This document shows, piece by piece, positions 37,439 to 49,585 of a DNA stretch of 64,000 nucleotides; positions within the stretch are counted from its first letter, which is position 1, and every line of letters starts with the position of its first letter. The notes under the pieces are model-generated. The model did not search any database. It saw only the letters and a list, made by a program, of their open reading frames with translations, and had not been told where the DNA came from. The translations under genes and the position numbers were made by a program. Source of the stretch: Lingula anatina (Eukaryota; Brachiopoda; Lingulata; Lingulida; Lingulidae); NCBI RefSeq assembly GCF_001039355.2, contig NW_019775500.1:109559-173558 (forward strand). The letters run 5' to 3'.

Positions 37439-38516
37439 GGTGAATTCGTATTTTATGTGGTTTTCTTTGAAAATAAGAAATCTTTTCTAAAGAAAAAACT
37501 AATTTCAAACACGTATCGTTTAAAATTAACAACGTTTTTGAAACAAAAACTCAACCAGAAGACGAAAAGATGGCCGAACGTTTCTTTTCTCTGGTGCGAA
37601 AAATTAGGGTCCACCCCTCGAAGGTTTTACGTCCACCTTGTCGGATGTTCTCTAGTAAATGCATTCACTGTCCACGGCGTTCACCTGGGATGAGTCATGT
37701 GCTGGACAAAGTGTATATAGACTCCGGACAACAACCCACGCCTTGTGTCCCACGCAATACTGGAGATGATAGAACTACGGTTAAACCCCTGCATATATAC
37801 CCCGGCAGGCTGAGGATTAATTACCAATGCTAATATCTGTATCAATCGAATCTAGCTTGCGGCAATCATGATGCAAAGACGTAGAATTAACTTGGAATAG
37901 CATCCAAAGATTTTTCATAGGGATGTCAGCCTACGCGTTTCTTCTTTTTTCACGTAGTTTCTATAAATATGCTTGAATCGATTGGCGAAAAAAAATGCCT
38001 CAAATCTGATGTTAATGGAAAGATTACACGGAACTTTGGTTACCATTGTTTTTAAGTCAAAATAAATAAAGATCGTTTTCAAAAAATTTACTTGCGACAT
38101 GATCTTCATTAATGACAATAATAAAGGAAAATAAAATTCAATTGTCAATTATACTACATTTCAGGAACTAAATCTTTGACTTGATTAAAAATTAAATTGA
38201 TTCAAACTTTGAAAATAATAAGTTTAACAGCTCTCAGACATTATGCCTCAGTGGCAGATCCAAGCCTTCAAAACATTTAACGATTTTCATTTGCTCCCCC
38301 TACCCCCAAGTAAACTGGAATATCATATCGACGAAATGAAAAAAAAAAGTCTAGCAGACGCAAAACGTGCCCATAGTTTTTTTTAATTATACTACACAAA
38401 ACAGACATTAAGGGCAACATCTGTACAGATTTAGAAATCTACGAAAACTGTATGCTCAGAAAGAACAGACATTTTCGACCAGCGTAGAGCCTAAATAGCA
38501 TAATGAATATTTTCAC
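37439..38516. other. tph upstream region
   Basis: This contains the probable tph promoter. A TATATA at 37714-37719 reads as a TATA box on the minus strand about 276 bp above the ATG, which would give a 5' UTR of about 250 nt. This is positional inference only. The rest holds no gene I can support. Confidence 0.35.
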
Positions 38517-38548
38517 CAGACAAACTCAGTACACGTTTTAACGTTGCC

Positions 38549-38767
38549 TTATTGAACTGTGATGATTGATGTACGGCGTGCGCGGATAATCCCTTTCTGA
38601 TTGAGGGAGGCTTGATATAAGACTTCCAATTTATTTCTGTCCGTCGGCATCATCTCTGCTAAGCCAGCAATTTTCTGGATATTGCCGAAGTTCAAGACAG
38701 CATACATGTTTATGACGTTGCTAGCTTTGTTCCCCGTCACAAACCCACGCAGTCAGTTTTATAAGCC
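38549..38767 (-). other. TATA box with short open frame downstream (also in copy B at 42728-42946)
   Basis: TATAAAA on the minus strand (38757-38763) is followed 50 bp later by an ATG at 38707 opening a 52-codon frame ending at 38549. The frame begins MYAVLNFGNIQKIAGLAEMM. It is unbroken in both allelic copies. I recognise no family. It may be a small gene, a first exon without a visible donor, or chance. Confidence 0.25.
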
Positions 38768-39781
38768 AATTTTTCGCCATCGGCAGCACGTCGTTACGAG
38801 TTTTGAAAGTTTTAATACGCACGATGGCTATGCATAAGAGATAATATCCTTGATTAAAAGACAACTGGAAGAAAACACCGTATTTATTCTACTGTCTGAT
38901 TTCGAATACGACCGTTGGTTTGTGGTATAATGTGTTATCGACTTTTCTAAATCATGAAGAAACAATGCCTTAGAAAACTAAGTGTACCTGCGGCATGAGG
39001 GACTTTCTTTTTATTTTCTGAGGTTTTTAATCCTGTGGTTAACTCTGTTTTCACGATGTCAGTAGAAAAAATCTACTTATTTGAATTCTCAGGTTAATTC
39101 AATTTTCAGAAACAAAATCAAAGCCCCGTTACCCTAAGACAAATGGATATTTTTTTATCGTGAGGAGTATGATGTAAATATCATTATTAAAAACAAATCA
39201 TGTCTGTCTGAAACGTTCATCCAGCTCACTGCCGCACGTCTGTAAATTCTATTCTGTGAAGGATGGAAATTAAAGTACATGATCCACGGTTCATAGAAAT
39301 CTACTCCATCTTTCATTCACCCTGGCGGGTTATTTACAGGGCCCATGTATATTTCACACTATGCTAAATTATTTTCTATAAGTTCAATATTTGTGTTACA
39401 TATGTCCTTACATTTGTTTATTTTATATCATCCCCTGTTTTTTTTTATTTATTTAAATTATTATTATTATTATTATTGTGTACATGTATTCCCAGCTATG
39501 CATATTACAGCCGTTATCTACTCTGCACCCATAAGTTTCACCATTTTAGTTGTCTTTAGTTTGAATTGGTGCACCTAAAACAAACCATACTAAGTTGTCA
39601 TACAAGATACTAAATAATCATGTTACAATAATAAAAAGAATAAAATCATATTGTGCGCAAACCTGAGTCAGCCGATAAGCGTCATGCTTTCACACACTTT
39701 CCGGAGCGACTCGTGACACGAACGCTATGGTTTACCAATTTTGAGCACAGCTCGCGAAAACTACGCTGTTTAGTCGAATTC

Positions 39782-39849
<68 letters not shown>
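39782..39849. repeat. (TA)n microsatellite, long allele
   Basis: About 34 TA units. The corresponding tract in copy B (43973-44011) has only about 19 units, which supports an allelic origin of the two copies. Confidence 0.95.
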
Positions 39850-39852
<3 letters not shown>

Positions 39853-40752
39853 CAATAAATAAATGATTAAACCTGAAAAACCTGGAATGCCGCTAGTCTA
39901 CTACGGAGAGAAAATGCAGCTATGCAGGGCATAGCTAGCTAAATAATGACCAAACAAATTTTTTGGCACTTTATTTCTGTTATGTATGTAAAAAAAGTTT
40001 AACAGTGTACTTATCTATTCATTCATTCTTTGTTTTACTTATTCAATTTCATTTATTTTATACCTCATTTTGTTGTGTTGCATGCATTGTTGTGCATTAG
40101 ATACTTGCGGACAGCGCACCTTTCTTTGAAAACGGACAAAAATATCCAGAATTCATAACCAAGATTGTTCAACTATGATGTCAAAATCAACCACAGAAGT
40201 AAGTTATTAGAGCTCTCGGCACTTTGGTTATTGTTTATAATTTTCTTCAAATTTTAAAATTGCTTCGTTAGTTTTATTCTAAATACGTCAAAATATATTC
40301 AGAAACTGTCTTACAAGCCCCGTTATTTTCCACACTTTTCTGAATTGCACTTCAAGTCGACAGAAAAATCTAATAGGATCTATGTTAAAATCATCAAAAA
40401 AAAAAAACTTCTTCGCAGTTTATCAACATGTTATATGAATATTCAGATTTATTAGTTTATTTAAAAATAAGGATTTTTTATGTTCTTGACATTTTGCAAT
40501 GGTGAAACATCCTTCAAAAAAAGTCAAGCATCATGACGTATTGAGTGAGCCAACTGTTACGCTCTATAATGTTATCAACCCAATTCAAGTACAGGGACTG
40601 GCCACTGTGGTGACATACAAACCCTCCAGAAACATACCTATAAAATTTCTATTTCACAAGATAACTGATAACTATTTCAATGGACTAGTCTTTCATGGCC
40701 ATTTGAAATATTTTTTTAAAAAGTTTTCACATCAGTTTTGTCTGGATTGTAG

Positions 40753-42589
40753 CTAAGTTTTCCCCTTCTGGTATTTTCTCTTCCCCGTCTGGGCACCTCG
40801 TTTCCGTAAATTGTGTGGTTTAGGGTCTGTCTCATTTTGAGCATTATTACTCTTTTCTGCAAAATCTGAAAAATAAAAATAAAAACAACATGAATATAAC
40901 CTAAAACAAGATATTTCACGTCCTTTCAATTTCTTAATATGATTTACTCCACCATGAGCAGTGTTTTTGGGTCATTTCCAAATGCTGAAAGGTTTCTGTA
41001 TTATGTCTGAGAGAATTAAAAATTAAAAAAATGAAGATTTTGAACACAGGTCTCACATAACACAGCATACTAAAAATCTGTAAATTGACACTGATAAGGA
41101 TAATATATTTGATTGTGCTTAAATCAAATAAGTCACAACTACTGCATCCTCACCTAGGAAATCTAATGGAGGCTCTAGCAGGGAGTCCCTTTGACTCTGG
41201 ACAAACCACCTGAAACAAGATGAAATATAAAATCTTCACAGATAGCTAAATGTTTCGTGATTGATACATATTATTTCTAAAAACCTTTTTTTCATCCCAT
41301 TAAACCCTTTAAAATGACATCCCCATGTGCTCATAGTAGTTGTTCAGTTTAATTGTTTTCCTGAACAATTCACTAGCTGCAGTACTTTATTGCATGTCTT
41401 TATTTTCTAGAAATGACAATAACTTGCCTTTGCAAATGAGCCAACCCAAGACCAATTCCTGCAAATACAGCCACCAAACACAGCTGCAGGATGAAAGTCT
41501 GGAAAAACAGATATCAAATATAGCTTAACCTGTATAATGGGACTAGCATGTGCAAGAAGTATGAATATAACAGAGAATTTTATATAAAGAGATCTATGTT
41601 AATTTACACACTGGTAATGCAAATGCCAATTACAGAATGGTATTGCAAAAATTGCATTATTATATTGTATTGTACAAGGTCATGATAACCTACAGTATGT
41701 ACCAAAACAGAAATAAATTCAAATAAATTGAATTTAATAGTTTGCAAAGGATTTATTAAAAACTTCAAAATATTAATTAGAGCCGTCAAACTTTTGTTTT
41801 GTATAAACATAAACTAGGCATAATGAGGATAAAATGCAGGCCTGTAGCCAGGGGGGGTTCGGGGGGTTCGAAAGAACCGCCCCTTTTGCTGGGAAAAGGT
41901 CCACTCTGAGTAAAATTTGATCTAGGTACATGACGTTTTTATGGAAAAAGGTCCACTTTTCAGAAAACAAACCCCCCTTTTGAAATTGCTGGCTACGGGC
42001 CTGATATGTGTGTTCATACATGATATATACTGATGTGACCAACCTTCCCCAGCAATGGCGTCTTGGCTAGAAACAGGTCCCCCAGTACAATGAGCAGACC
42101 CACTAAAGCCCCGCCTCCTACACCCAGCCAGGGCAGACGTTGCTGGGCTGAAACAACAATTACATCAATAACATGAAGCAAATCTTCAATTCCAACAAGG
42201 CAGTTATTGAAGGTGTTTCAGAAAATTGAAACAAAGACTACAAAATTTATATTTATACAGTTGCAATGTATGGTATGTCTGCTTGCTAACTACTGACAAA
42301 AACTAACAAACAATGAATTTCTCTTTTTTTTTTATTTTCAAAACAAAAACATTCATTTTCTCAAGGATATTATAGGAAAACCCAAAGGATCATTGAGTTT
42401 TTCCATTAAGTGAAGTAAATTAATCGAACAGAAAGGTTCTTTTCTTAGCACTGGGTAAGTCAAGAAGTTTGGTGTTAACAGTACAGTTGTTTAAGGCTTT
42501 ATACCTTTCATCTTTTTCACCAATTCTTTACTTGTCTTTTCTATGGCCTCTTTCAGAGTTTTATCTTCTGAGTCCAAGGAATATGCTCT
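40753..42589 (-). pseudogene. Duplicate 3' half (exons 5-9) of the TPR membrane protein gene, copy A; probably an allelic assembly duplicate
   Basis: Exons 42589-42505, 42147-42044, 41483-41428, 41209-41154 and 40856-40753 are intact and phase-correct. Exons 1-4 do not occur on this side of the N. Compared with copy B there are two amino-acid differences, both valine to alanine (residues 139 and 165), plus synonymous changes. Intron 5 of this copy carries the 167-bp MITE at 41837-42003. It is not degraded, so it is a second allele placed in tandem rather than a true pseudogene. Confidence 0.8.
41837..42003. mobile_element. 167-bp MITE, present in copy A and absent from copy B
   Basis: The left end CAGGCCTGTAGCCAG and right end CTGGCTACGGGCCTG form a 15-bp TIR with one mismatch. 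It is flanked by AAATG/ATATG, a probable 5-bp target duplication. The matching site in copy B (about 46005-46012) reads straight through, so this is a filled/empty allele pair. A related, more decayed copy lies at about 1540-1740, sharing TTTTGCTGGGAAAAGGTCC and AAAGGTCCACTTTT. Confidence 0.9.
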
Positions 42590-42692
42590 CTATTAATAAA
42601 AATAATAAATAAAAAATTGCCAATATCAAACAATAGTTTCTTTTGGCTTCAAACTAACAATCTTAACTTTCACTATATTTTATGCTTTAATA

Positions 42693-42693
42693 N
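42693..42693. other. Single N: assembly join
   Basis: The only ambiguous base in the window, located exactly at the junction of the two 4-kb copies. Confidence 0.98.
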
Positions 42694-42695
42694 AA

Positions 42696-43971
42696 CAGAC
42701 AAACTCAGTACACGTTTTAACGTTGCCTTATTGAACTGTGATGATTGATGTACGGCGTGCGCGGATAATCCCTTTCTGATTGAGGGAGGCTTGATATAAG
42801 ACTTCCAATTTATTTCTGTCCGTCGGCATCATCTCTGCTAAGCCAGCAATTTTCTGGATATTGCCGAAGTTCAAGACAGCATACATGTTTATGACGTTGC
42901 TAGCTTTGTTCCCCGTCACAAACCCACGCAGTCAGTTTTATAAGCCAATTTTTCGCCATCGGCAGCACGTCGTTACGAGTTTTGAAAGTTTTAATACGCA
43001 CGATGGCTATGCATAAGAGATAATATCCTTGATTAAAAGACAACTGGAAGAAAACACCGTATTTATTCTACTGTCTGATTTCGAATACGACCGATGGTTT
43101 GTGGTATAATGTGTTATCGACTTTTCTAAATCATGAAGAAACAATGCCTTAGAAAACTAAGTGTGCCTGCGGCATGAGGAACTTTCTTTTTATTTTCTGA
43201 GGTTTTTAATCCTGTGGTTAACTCTGTTTTCACGATGTCAGTAGAAAAAATCTACTTATTTGAATTCTCAGGTTAATTCAATTTTCAGAAACAAAATCAA
43301 AGCCCCGTTACCCTAAGACAAATGGATATTTTTTTATCGTGAGGAGTATGATGTAAATATCATTATTAAAAACAAATCATGTCTGTCTGAAACGTTCATC
43401 CAGCTCACTGCCGCACGTCTGTAAATTCTATTCTGTGAAGGATGGAAATTAAAGTACATGATCCACGGTTCATAGAAATCTACTCCATCTTTCATTCACC
43501 TTGGCGGGTTATTTACAGGGCCCATGTATATTTCACACTATGCTAAATTATTTTCTATAAGTTCAATATTTGTGTTACATATGTCCTTACATTTGTTTAT
43601 TTTATATCATCCCCTGTTTTTTTTTATTTATTTAAATTATTATTATTATTATTATTGTGTACATGTATTCCCAGCTATGCATATTACAGCCGTTATCTAC
43701 TTTGCACCCATAAGTTTCACCATTTTAGTTGTCTTTAGTTTGAATTGGTGCACCTAAAACAAACCATACTAAGTTGTCATACAAGATATAACTTTATTAC
43801 TAAATAATCATGTTACAATAATAAAAAGAATAAAATCATATTGTGCGCAAACCTGAGTCAGCCGATAAGCGTCATGCTTTCACACACTTTCCGGAGCGAC
43901 TCGTGACACGAACGCTATGGTTTACCAATTTTGAGCACAGCTCGCGAAAACTACGCTGTTTAGTCGAATTC

Positions 43972-44014
<43 letters not shown>

Positions 44015-44557
44015 CAATAAATAAATGATTAAACCTGAAAAACCTGGAATGCCGCTAGTCTACTACGGAGAGAAAATGCAGCTATGCAGGGCATAGCTAG
44101 CTAAATAATGACCAAACAAATTTTTTGGCACTTTATTTCTGTTATGTATGTAAAAAAAGTTTAACAGTGTACTTATCTATTCATTCATTCTTTGTTTTAC
44201 GTATTCAATTTCATTTATTTTATACCTCATTTTGTTGTGTTGCATGCATTGTTGTGCATTAGATACTTGCGGACAGCGCACCTTTCTTTGAAAACGGACA
44301 AAAATATCCAGAATTCATAACCAAGATTGTTCAACTATGATGTCAAAATCAACCACAGAAGTAAGTTATTAGAGCTCTCGGCACTTTGGTTATTGTTTAT
44401 AATTTTCTTCAAATTTTAAAATTGCTTCGTTAGTTTTATTCTAAATACGTCAAAATATATTCAGAAACTGTCTTACAAGCCCCGTTATTTTCCACACTTT
44501 TCTGAATTGCACTTCAAGTCGACAGAAAAATCTAATAGGATCTATGTTAAAATCATC

Positions 44558-44588
<31 letters not shown>

Positions 44589-46690
44589 TCTTCGCAGTTT
44601 ATCAACATGTTATATGAATATTCAGATTTATTAGTTTATTTAAAAATAAGGATTTTTATGTTCTTGACATTTTGCAATGGTGAAACATCCTTCAAAAAAA
44701 GTCAAGCATCATGACGTATTGAGTGAGCTAACTGTTACGCTCTATAATGTTATCAACCCAATTCAAGTACAGGGACTGGCCACTGTGGTGACATACAAAC
44801 CCTCCAGAAACATACCTATAAAATTTCTATTTCACTATTTCACAAGATAACTGATAACTATTTCAATGGACTAGTCTTTCACGGCCATTTGAAATATTTT
44901 TTTAAAAAGTTTTCACATCAGTTTTGTCTGGATTGTAGCTAAGTTTTCCCCTTCTGGTATTTTCTCTTCCCCGTCTGGGCACCTCGTTTCCGTAAATTGT
45001 GTGGTTTAGGGTCTGTCTCATTTTGAGCATTATTACTCTTTTCTGCAAAATCTGAAAAATAAAAATAAAAACAACATGAATATAACCTAAAACAAGATAT
45101 TTCACGTCCTTTCAATTTTTTAATATGATTTACTCCACCATGAGCAGTGTTTTTAGGTCATTTCCAAATGCTGAAAGGTTTCTGTATTATGTCTGAGAGA
45201 TTTAAAAATTTAAAAAATGAAGATTTTGCACGCAGGTCTCACATAACACAGCATACTAAAAATCTGTAAATTGACACTGATGAGGATAATATATTTGATT
45301 GTGCTTAAATCAAATAAGTCACAACTACTGCATCCTCACCTAGGAAATCTAATGGAGGCTCTAGCAGGGAGTCCCTTTGACTCTGGACAAACCACCTGAA
45401 TCAAGATGAAATATAAAATCTTCACAGATAGCTAAATGATTCGTGATTGATACATTTTATTTCTAAAAAACCTTTTTTCATCCAATTAAACCCTTCAAAA
45501 TGACATCCCCATGTGCTCATAGTAGTTGTTCAGTTTAATTGTGTTCCTGAACAATTCACTAGCTGCAGTACTTTATTGCATGTCTTTATTTTCTAGAAAT
45601 GACAATAACTTGCCTTTGCAAATGAGCCAATCCAAGACCAATTCCTGCAAATACAACCACCAAACACAGCTGCAGGAAAAACAGACATCAAATATAGCTT
45701 AACCTGTATAATGGGACTAGCATATGCAAGTAGTATGAATATAACAGAGAATTTTATATAAAGAGATCTATGTTAATTTACACACTGGTAATGCAAATGC
45801 CAATTACAGAATGGTATTGCAAAAATTGCATTATTATATTGTATTGTACAAGGTCATGATAACCTACAGTATGTACCAAAACAGAAATAAATTCAAATAA
45901 ATTGAATTTAATAGTTTGCAAAGGGTTTATTAAAAGCTTCAAAATATTAATTAGAGCAATCAAACTTTTGTTTTGTATAAAACATTAACTAGGCATAATG
46001 AGGATAATATGTGTGTTCATACATGATATATACTGATGTGACCAACCTTTCCCAGCAATGGCGTCTTGGCTAGAAATAGGTCCCCCAGTACAATGAGCAG
46101 ACCCACTAAAACCCCTCCTCCTACACCCAGCCAGGGCAGACGTTGCTGGGCTGAAACAACAATTACATCAATAATATGAAGCAAACCTTCAATTCAAAAC
46201 AGGTGGGTCTTGAAAGTTTGAAAATCTGAAACAAAGACTACAAAATTAATATGCACACAGTTGCAATGTATGGTATGTCTGCTTGCTAACTATTGACAAA
46301 AACTAACAAACAATGAATTTCTCTTTTTTTTATTTTCAAAACAAAAACATTCATTTTCTCAAGGATATTATAGGAAAACCCAAAGGATCATTGAATTTTT
46401 CCATTAAGTGAAGTAAATAAATCAAACAGAAAGGTTCTTTTCTTAGCACTGGGTAAGTCAAGAAGTGTGGTGTTAACAGTACAGTTGTTTAAGGCTTTAT
46501 ACCTTTCATCTTTTTCACCAATTCTTTACTTGTCTTTTCTATGGCCTCTTTCAGAGTTTTATCTTCTGAGTCCAAGGAATATGCTCTCTATTAATAAAAA
46601 TAATAAATAAAAAATTGCCAATATCAAACAGTAGTTTCTTTTGGCTTCATACTAACAATCTTAACTTTCTCTATATTTTATGCTTTAATA
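42696..46690. repeat. Copy B of the 4.2-kb near-identical direct duplication
   Basis: Partner of 38517-42692. This copy is continuous with the 5' exons of the TPR gene. It lacks the 167-bp MITE, has a shorter TA tract and has a longer poly-A run (about 44561-44586 against about 11 A in copy A). Confidence 0.95.
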
Positions 46691-47988
46691 ATTAGATTTT
46701 ATCTGAATTATCAAGTCAAACAAACAGCGCATTCAGACCCTGATGTAATTAAAACCTTCATCTGTTATGGTCCCCTTATTTTGGTAATTACAACTCACCT
46801 TGTAAGACATGTATGCTGTCTCATAATGCTCCGTGTGGAATTCAACTTCACCTTTCCTGAAGTATCCCTTCAATAAAAGTCAGAAATTACTGATTCATTT
46901 TATTAACAGGATTGTACAGTTGAAGAAAGTCAAAAACTTCATTTGTAACCTATTTCAAAAGTATTTCAAAATGTCAATCTACTAGTTCCTAATATGTACG
47001 GCATTTTTACCTTTGGCCAATCTGGTTTCAGACGAATTGTTTCATAGGCATCTTGTAAAGCATGGTAATACTGCTGAATTTTCAAAAAAGCCATGGACCT
47101 AAAATGAATTATTTCAGTCAGGGTAAAAAGATAAATGGAGTCAGCTAAATTAAAAATAATAATAATAAAAATTGTTAAAGTTCACCAGCAAGAATAAAAA
47201 AATATATAATTTTCTGATTTTTGAATACATAAATGAAGATATAAATTGAAAAAAAAAACAAAAATGATAATAATAATAATAACGCCTACCTGTTACTGTA
47301 TAGTTTGTAATCATTTGGTTGTATTTTGATGGCATGGCTATAGTGTAAGATAGCCTCTTCATATTTCCCAGCTTTAACACACTCATTACCCTGTTCTTTT
47401 AAAGACTCAGACTGAAAGAAATAAAGTTCACACACACTGTAAATTGAAAAGAAAAATGAATTTTTCTACCTGTAACAGTGCATAGATTTGGAGAGAAAAT
47501 CACTGACATTTCTAGTTTTACACACCAGTAAGAAAACGTACATCACAAAAATAAAAAAAAAAATCAATCTTGAAATGACAATCAATACACAGAAATATAT
47601 GATGCTCAAAATTACAGGAAGATATTACCATTTAGGTATACCTTGGTATGTATGGGGGTGGGGGAGCACATAATGCAATGCAATTAAACACAGGACTGTG
47701 AAATCTGTTTAAAAAGGGTAAATTGTGTCATTTGTGTACTGTGTTGCTGGTGAGGAGGTGCAATATAACATTCATATTGATGAAAAATTTAATTCACTGA
47801 TATACCACTACTTCATAAGGTCAACATATAGAACTATAGTACATCCAGTAACTACACTGCAGTAGTAGCATGCTGCATGGCCCATGGTGTAGCGTTTTCA
47901 TTATTTATACAGCTCATTTTCTCACCCAAAATACTCATATTCCTCTCTACTTAATTAACAATTCAGATCTGAATACCTTGGCATCCAT
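44939..47988 (-). CDS. TPR protein with two C-terminal membrane segments (complete gene, using copy B)
   Basis: Nine phase-matched exons: 47988-47977, 47411-47290, 47098-47011, 46867-46799, 46587-46503, 46150-46047, 45669-45614, 45395-45340, 45042-44939 (231 residues). Residues about 5-110 hold three TPR motifs of the Hsp70/Hsp90-cochaperone style (KEQGNECVKAGKYEEAILHY; YKLYSNRSMAFLKIQQYYHA; KGYFRKGEVEFHTEHYETAY). The N and R positions resemble a carboxylate clamp. Hydrophobic segments at about 133-152 and 161-177 form a membrane hairpin, followed by a charged, basic tail (LRKRGAQTGKRKYQKGKT). This suggests a membrane-anchored cochaperone facing the cytosol, by inference. Intron 7 uses a GC donor (AG|GCAAGT); only that phase avoids an early stop downstream. 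Exon 1 encodes just four residues (MDAK). I do not recognise a named orthologue. Confidence 0.88.
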
Positions 47989-48106
47989 GGTTGTGTAGAA
48001 TGCAAGTATTAGTCAACACCGACTCATGTCATATGAATGCACAGCCAGGTTTCATGCTTTCGTTTAAATAGGTCATATAAAGTGAAGGTCAAATGAATGC
48101 AGGAGC
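47989..48106. promoter_or_regulatory. Bidirectional promoter between the TPR gene and the DEK_C/SWIB gene
   Basis: Only 118 bp separate the two divergent start codons (47988 on minus, 48107 on plus). Both 5' UTRs and the shared core promoter must lie here, unless non-coding first exons exist further out. No TATA box at a convincing position was seen. Confidence 0.7.
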
Positions 48107-49537
48107 ATGGCGGAGATGAATAAGTCCGAGCTGCGGCGAAGTATAGGAGGTAAACAAAACACTTTTACGCTATGTTTTCATTCACCTTATACATAGCTAT
48201 GTGAGGACATAGCATAGTCCATGAAGTTGAACTTGTGTGCAATGTTTTAATGTGTAAAATTTGTGTTTTCAGAGATCTTGAAAGGCGCTGATCTCTCCTC
48301 ATTGTCATCAAAGAAGGTCCGAAAACAGCTTGAAGAAAAATATGAAGTGGATCTCACGGAGAGGTAAGTTAAATGTCATAGTCAAGTTTACCTAGTTTGA
48401 TTTCAAACCACTGTAAAAGCAGTTTTAAAAAAGTGTGTTTGTGTAATTGTTAGCGCGTAAGCATGCACATGTAACTGTATTCTGTATGTGCTTGTGTGTT
48501 TGCGAGTGCTTAGAGATTGACTTGGAAAGAGAGGCGGAGAAAAAATATGTTCATGGTTGGAGAGGCCTAGAAATGCGTTAATTTACCACAGGAAAGGCTC
48601 ACCAGTAAATACACATATTTTACCATTGCAGTAGTTTTCATGTGATTATATAAATTATAATTGAGACAAAAATCCCAAGTTTTGAGAATAAATTTATCTG
48701 AAATATTTGGTATTGAATTCTCAAGGTATCATATTCAATATAAAAAAAGCAAAGAAACTATTCTTCAAATTATTATAAATATGATAGCAAACTGTAGTCT
48801 AACTGAAAGGCAGACAAAAGCAAAAAGAAGAAAGCTTTGGAACAACATAGTAATAGTTGCCATATAATTACTTTTGTTTTCAGGAAAAAAGAAATAGATG
48901 AAATTGTAATGGATATGATCACAAACTCCAGTCAAACAGAAAGCCAAACAGAAACTGAAGAAGAAAAAGTTGTTGAACAGAATGGGACAAAACAAGAGTC
49001 AAGTTCTGATGATGAGGCAGTAAGTAGATATTTTATTCAAGATCTGTATGTTTAAAAAAAAAATGAGACAAAAAAGTCAAGTTCTGATGATGAGGCAGTA
49101 AGTACATATTTTATTAAAGATATACATGTTAAAAAAATGAGACAATAAAGTCAAGTTCTGATGATGAGGCAGTAAGTACATATTTTATTCAAGATATACA
49201 TGTTAAAAAAATGAGACAAAAAAGTCAAATTTTGATGATGAGGCAGAAGAAGTAGATATTTTATTTATGATATACATGCTTTTAAAAAAATTAAAAATTT
49301 GTGTGTTGTGTTACAAGGGATAACATTTGAGTCCATTTCTCCTTGAGTTACAGCTAGCTAACATATACAGAATATTTGTCACATATTGACTGAAATGATC
49401 CCAGCCATATGCGTAACTGACCTTTTGTTCCTTTCTATAGCCAGATCCAGAGCCAGTGGCTAAGAAGAAAAAGACAGCTACCCCAGCCAGAAAAGTAAGA
49501 TTTTATTTAATTACCCCAACAGATGACAAACTCATAA

Positions 49538-49585
<48 letters not shown>

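Larger units (their letters stand above)
38517..42692. repeat. Copy A of a 4.2-kb near-identical direct duplication
   Basis: From the CAGACAAACTCAGTACACG start to the TATGCTTTAATA end, this matches 42696-46690 base for base apart from scattered substitutions, repeat-length changes and one 167-bp insertion. The two copies are separated only by A/N/A around 42693. The pattern is that of two allelic contig ends placed side by side rather than a biological duplication. Confidence 0.95.

Noticed and set aside
39653-39862. Open frame ending in a Tyr-Ile repeat (also at 43843-44028)
   Set aside because: The repeat part is the (TA)n microsatellite, whose length differs between alleles. No splice or start support.
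38517-46690. True tandem gene duplication of the TPR gene
   Set aside because: Only the 3' half is doubled, the break coincides with an N, and the copies differ as alleles do.
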